Assembly: GCA_035545535.1 (NCBI GenBank)
Contig: DASZYF010000197.1
Location: 1-16,103 of the forward strand
Source: DASZYF01 sp035545535
GTDB taxonomy: Bacteria; Actinomycetota; Actinomycetes; Mycobacteriales; CAJCIY01
Direction of reading: 5' to 3'
DNA: 16,103 nucleotides
Positions 13,666-16,103 of the stretch are shown one piece after another. The position numbers and the translations under genes are program-made. The notes beneath the pieces are model-generated. The model was given only the letters and a program-made list of their open reading frames with translations, was not told the DNA's origin and did not search any database. Each line of letters starts with the position of its first letter. The first letter of the stretch is position 1.

Positions 13666-14535
13666 TCAGTCCGGGAGCAGGGTCTCGGGGCGTTGGTGGG
13701 CGATGACGACGTCCGCGCCGAGGATGGCAGCCGGGTCGTAGTCGTCCGGCAGCGGTGCGAACGACGGCGGGCGCTTCTCCAGCAAGGAGGCGACGCCCTC
13801 GGCGAGGTCGGCGCCCGCGACCGCGGCCGCCATCGCGTGGTAGCTGCGGCGCATCGCGTCGACGAACGTCGCGTCGCCGTCGAGGTGCAGCTGGTGGCGC
13901 AGCATCGCCAGCGACGTCGGCGCGCAATGCTCGGCGATGTCGGCGGCGTACGTGACGGCGGTGTCGAGCAGCGCCTCGGGGTCGACGACGCGCGTGACGA
14001 GGCCCAGGGCCATCGCCTCGTCGGCCGTGACCGTGCGCGCGGACAGCAGCAGCTCGGTCGCGATCGGAAGGCCCACCATGCGGGGCAGCAGCCACGTGAG
14101 CCCGTACTCGCCCGCGAGGCCGCGACGCGCGAACGACGTCGAGATCTTCGCCGTCGAGGCGATGAAGCGGACGTCGCAGAGCAGCGCCTGCACCAGGCCG
14201 ATGCCCGCGCACGCCCCGTTGACCGCGGCGATCATCGGCTTGCGCACGCGCCACGGGCTGTAGACGGGCAGCCGGCCGTCCTGGGTGAGCTGCGTGCCGG
14301 CGAGGCTCTCCAGCCGCGCGACGTCCATGCCGGGGCAGAACGTGGTGCCGGCTCCCGTGACGACGACCGCCCGCACGCGCGGGTCGGTGTCGACGCGCTC
14401 GAGCGCGCCGAAGTAGGCGACCTCGAGCTCGGGCGACCAGGCGTTGCGCCGTTCCGGACGGTTCAACGTGACGACGGCGACGCCGTCCGGGCGTACCTCG
14501 ACCAGCGTGAGCTCTTCGTCTGCCACGGGCGCCAC
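13666..14535 (-). CDS. Enoyl-CoA hydratase/isomerase (crotonase) family protein, variant active site
   Basis: This 289-residue crotonase has the oxyanion-hole segments TFCPGMD (65-71) and AAVNGACAGIGLVQAL (103-118), then a normal C-terminal half. Aligned with rat enoyl-CoA hydratase, Glu144 corresponds to Val115 and Glu164 to Gly139. A different acid, Glu143 in RRGLAGEYGLTWLLPR (137-152), comes four residues later and may be the working base. Relatives with this GLAxEYGxxWxLPR pattern are common in actinobacteria and mostly uncharacterised. The start is GTG at 14535; a second in-frame GTG at 14526 is possible, and neither has a clear ribosome binding site. It diverges from the KshB-like reductase across 53 bases that hold the shared palindrome. 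The next gene downstream, the LLM oxidoreductase, is 97 bases away and has its own promoter. Confidence 0.92.
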   Translation of the reverse strand: MAPVADEELTLVEVRPDGVAVVTLNRPERRNAWSPELEVAYFGALERVDTDPRVRAVVVTGAGTTFCPGMDVARLESLAGTQLTQDGRLPVYSPWRVRKPMIAAVNGACAGIGLVQALLCDVRFIASTAKISTSFARRGLAGEYGLTWLLPRMVGLPIATELLLSARTVTADEAMALGLVTRVVDPEALLDTAVTYAADIAEHCAPTSLAMLRHQLHLDGDATFVDAMRRSYHAMAAAVAGADLAEGVASLLEKRPPSFAPLPDDYDPAAILGADVVIAHQRPETLLPD

Positions 14536-14540
14536 CCTAG

Positions 14541-14559
14541 GTGAGAACGCCGCTCTCCA
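14541..14559. promoter_or_regulatory. Second copy of the palindromic operator, in the divergent crotonase/reductase region
   Basis: The core GAGAACGCCGCTCTC (14543-14557) is symmetric except for one pair and differs from the site before the LLM gene only at the central base. A further GAGAAC lies at 14565-14570, 22 bases from the first, about two helical turns. The palindrome centre would be near -39 for the reductase and just upstream of the crotonase GTG, so it could control both genes. Confidence 0.6.
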
Positions 14560-14573
14560 GATGAGAGAACAAT

Positions 14574-14582
14574 TGCTACGAT
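14574..14582 (+). promoter_or_regulatory. Extended -10 promoter (TGC-TACGAT) for a leaderless reductase transcript
   Basis: TACGAT (14577-14582) is preceded by TGC, giving an extended -10 element, and ends six bases before the ATG at 14589. There is no Shine-Dalgarno sequence, so transcription probably begins at the start codon itself. Confidence 0.5.
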
Positions 14583-14588
14583 CGGCGC

Positions 14589-15668
14589 ATGGTCACGCCG
14601 GACGCCGCGCAGGTCGCGCGCGACCACGGCTTCCACCCGGTGACCGTCCGGCGCGTCGTCCAGGAGACCGACGACACCCGTTCGTACGTGCTCGACATCC
14701 CGTCCGAGCTGCGGGCGACGTTCGCCTACCGCGCCGGGCAGTTCTGCACGTTCCGCCTGCGCGAAGGCGACGGGGACGACGCGGTCGAGCACCTGCGCTC
14801 CTACTCGATGTCGACCTCCCCCGACACCGACGACGAGCTCGCCGTGACGGTGAAGCGGGTGCCCGGCGGCAAGGTGTCCGGCTGGTTCCACGACAACGTC
14901 CGCGAGGGCACGACCCTCGAGGCCACCCGGCCGACGGGCGTGTTCTGCCTGCGCGACAGCGACCGCCCGCTCGTCGGCTTCTGCGGCGGCAGCGGCGTGA
15001 CACCGGTCATCTCGCTCGTGAAGAGCGCGCTCGCGACGACCGGGCGCACCGTCGCGCTCTACTACGCCAACCGCGACGCCGACTCGGTCATCTTCGACGC
15101 CGAGCTCACCAAGCTCGAGGAGCAGCACGCAGACCGGCTCACCGTCGTGCGGCACGACGACAGCGCCGGCGGGTTCCTCGACGCCGCGGGCGCGTGGGCG
15201 TTCGCCGACCGGTACGGCACCGACGCCGACTTCTACCTCTGCGGGCCCACTCCCTTCATGGACCTCGTCGAGGACGCGCTGCACGCGCACGGCGTCGCCA
15301 AGGAGCACGTGTTCGTCGAGCGCTTCGGGCCCAAGGCGTCCGCACCGGCGGCCGACGCCGCCGACGTGAGCGACGACGCCGCCGACGTGCCGTCGGAGAT
15401 CACGATCATCCTCAAGCGCAAGAAGCACCAGCTGCCCTACAAGAAGGGCGAGACGATCCTCGAGACCGCTCGCCGCGGCGGCGTCACCACACCGTTCTCC
15501 TGCGAGGCCGGCAACTGCGCGACGTGCATGGCGAAGCTCCTCGAAGGCACGGCGCACATGCGCGTGAACGACGCGCTCACCGAGGACGAGGTCGACGAGG
15601 GCTGGATCCTCACGTGCCAGTCGGAGCTCTCGGGCCCGGCCGCGGTCGTCGAGTACGAGGAGATGTAA
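14589..15668 (+). CDS. KshB/PaaE-type ferredoxin-NAD(P) reductase with C-terminal 2Fe-2S domain
   Basis: This 359-residue electron-transfer protein carries electrons from NAD(P)H through FAD to a 2Fe-2S cluster and on to an oxygenase. The FAD motif is RSYSMSTSP (70-78). The nucleotide-binding part has CGGSGVTPVISLVKS (132-146) and YLCGPTPFMD (216-225). An Asp/Ala-rich linker (about 250-267) follows, then a plant-type ferredoxin domain with cysteines C305, C310, C313 and C343 in the CxxxxCxxC...C pattern. Domain order, length and linker are like KshB, the reductase of 3-ketosteroid 9-alpha-hydroxylase, and like the phenylacetyl-CoA oxygenase reductase. No oxygenase partner is encoded in the window. 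The ATG is probably leaderless. An ACAD begins four bases after the stop, so the two are co-transcribed. Partner and substrate remain unknown. Confidence 0.93.
   Translation: MVTPDAAQVARDHGFHPVTVRRVVQETDDTRSYVLDIPSELRATFAYRAGQFCTFRLREGDGDDAVEHLRSYSMSTSPDTDDELAVTVKRVPGGKVSGWFHDNVREGTTLEATRPTGVFCLRDSDRPLVGFCGGSGVTPVISLVKSALATTGRTVALYYANRDADSVIFDAELTKLEEQHADRLTVVRHDDSAGGFLDAAGAWAFADRYGTDADFYLCGPTPFMDLVEDALHAHGVAKEHVFVERFGPKASAPAADAADVSDDAADVPSEITIILKRKKHQLPYKKGETILETARRGGVTTPFSCEAGNCATCMAKLLEGTAHMRVNDALTEDEVDEGWILTCQSELSGPAAVVEYEEM
15354..15389 (+). repeat. Tandem 15-base repeat in the reductase linker
   Basis: GACGCCGCCGACGTG occurs at 15354-15368 and again at 15375-15389, a period of 21 bases, encoding two DAADV units. 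It forms the flexible linker between the flavin/NAD module and the ferredoxin domain and probably arose by a small in-frame duplication. Confidence 0.7.
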
Positions 15669-15672
15669 GGCG

Positions 15673-16103
15673 TTGGACTTCGAGCTCGACGAGGATCAAC
15701 GCGACCTGCAGGCCGCGGCCGCCGAGACGCTGGCGAAGGCGTGCCCGCCCACCTACCTGCGCGCGGTCGTCGAGGAAGGGCACGACCCCTCCGACCTCTG
15801 GCGGACGCTGTCGTCGCTGGACTGGCCCGTGCTCGCGGTCCCGGAGGAGGACGGCGGCGCCGGCGCGAGCGCGATGGAGCTCGCGATCGTGCTCGAGCAG
15901 CTCGGCTACGTCGCCGACCCCACCGCATTCCTGCCGACGACGACGCAGCTGCTGCCCGTGGTGCTCGCGGCCGGTGACGACGCGCAGCGCGCGCGGTTCG
16001 TCGGCGCCGTCGCGGGCGGCACGACGGGAACGCTCGCGCTCGCCGATGCGCGCGGCGTGTGGAACCCGAACGTCCCGCCGGTGTCGGCCGAGCGCGCGGG
16101 TGA
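15673..16103 (+). CDS. Acyl-CoA dehydrogenase, N-terminal part (runs off window)
   Basis: The frame starts at a TTG four bases after the reductase stop and is open to the window end (143 complete codons). The start codon is supported by GAGGAG at 15657-15662, ten bases upstream, and by the family-typical N-terminus DFELDEDQRDLQAAAAETLA. Later come an ACAD-like VLAVPEEDGGAGASAMELAIVLEQLGY (about residues 55-81), the alpha-domain signature that precedes substrate binding, and an ADPTAFLPTTTQLLP segment typical of FadE subunits that pair as heteromers. Only the N-terminal helical domain and the first part of the middle domain are present, so the catalytic base cannot be judged. It is probably co-transcribed with the reductase and might be one half of another two-subunit ACAD. 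Confidence 0.88.
   Translation, partial: MDFELDEDQRDLQAAAAETLAKACPPTYLRAVVEEGHDPSDLWRTLSSLDWPVLAVPEEDGGAGASAMELAIVLEQLGYVADPTAFLPTTTQLLPVVLAAGDDAQRARFVGAVAGGTTGTLALADARGVWNPNVPPVSAERAG

Noticed and set aside
1..16103. tRNA, rRNA, CRISPR array, insertion sequence, prophage or attachment site
   Set aside because: No cloverleaf-like sequence, spaced repeats, transposase, integrase or phage-type protein was seen. The coding density and uniform codon bias give no sign of a recent mobile insertion.

Overview
The window is GC-rich (about 70% by eye) and gene-dense, from a high-GC actinobacterium. The reasons are strong G/C codon bias, multiple acyl-CoA dehydrogenases (ACADs), FadD ligases, crotonases and a family III CoA-transferase in short operons, and a luciferase-like monooxygenase (LLM) protein of the type that usually uses cofactor F420. 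The closest functional parallels are mycobacterial and rhodococcal lipid and sterol catabolic clusters, or the large acyl-CoA clusters of Acidimicrobiia. Genus cannot be told from the sequence.

Layout. (1) 1-1441, plus strand: the 3' end of an unrecognised protein, then a YihY/BrkB-like membrane protein. (2) 1454-5909, minus strand: a tight operon read acyl-CoA ligase, degenerate ACAD subunit, second ACAD subunit, crotonase, with overlaps of 1 and 4 bases and one 3-base gap. (3) 5964-7136, plus strand: a canonical ACAD divergent from that operon, sharing a 54-base promoter region with a near-perfect 24-bp palindrome. (4) 7163-8550, minus strand: an RmlC-like cupin and a family 2 glycosyltransferase, a two-gene surface-sugar unit wedged between catabolic blocks. 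(5) 8609-14535, minus strand: crotonase, LLM oxidoreductase, CoA-transferase, amidohydrolase and FadD3-like ligase, with at least two internal promoters. (6) 14589-16103, plus strand: a KshB-type flavin/2Fe-2S reductase and the N-terminal part of another ACAD that starts at TTG; it runs off the window.

How the genes may work together (inference): a carboxylic acid is activated with CoA (two ligases, and possibly CoA exchange by the CoA-transferase). It is then desaturated by ACADs, one apparently an alpha2beta2 heteromer as in actinobacterial sterol side-chain degradation. Two atypical crotonases hydrate, isomerise or hydrolyse the products. An LLM oxidoreductase, a metal-dependent amidohydrolase-fold enzyme and a KshB-type electron-transfer protein suggest redox and C-C or ring chemistry beyond ordinary beta-oxidation. 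The substrate is unknown; a steroid-, terpenoid- or alicyclic-type acid is a reasonable guess.

The most notable non-coding signal is a palindrome, consensus GAGAACGnCGCTCTC. It occurs in front of the LLM gene and in the crotonase/reductase divergent region, and a conserved half-site lies at the amidohydrolase promoter, so one regulator may control blocks 5 and 6. I saw no tRNA, rRNA, CRISPR array, transposase or insertion sequence. No stretch longer than about 100 bases lacks a gene.
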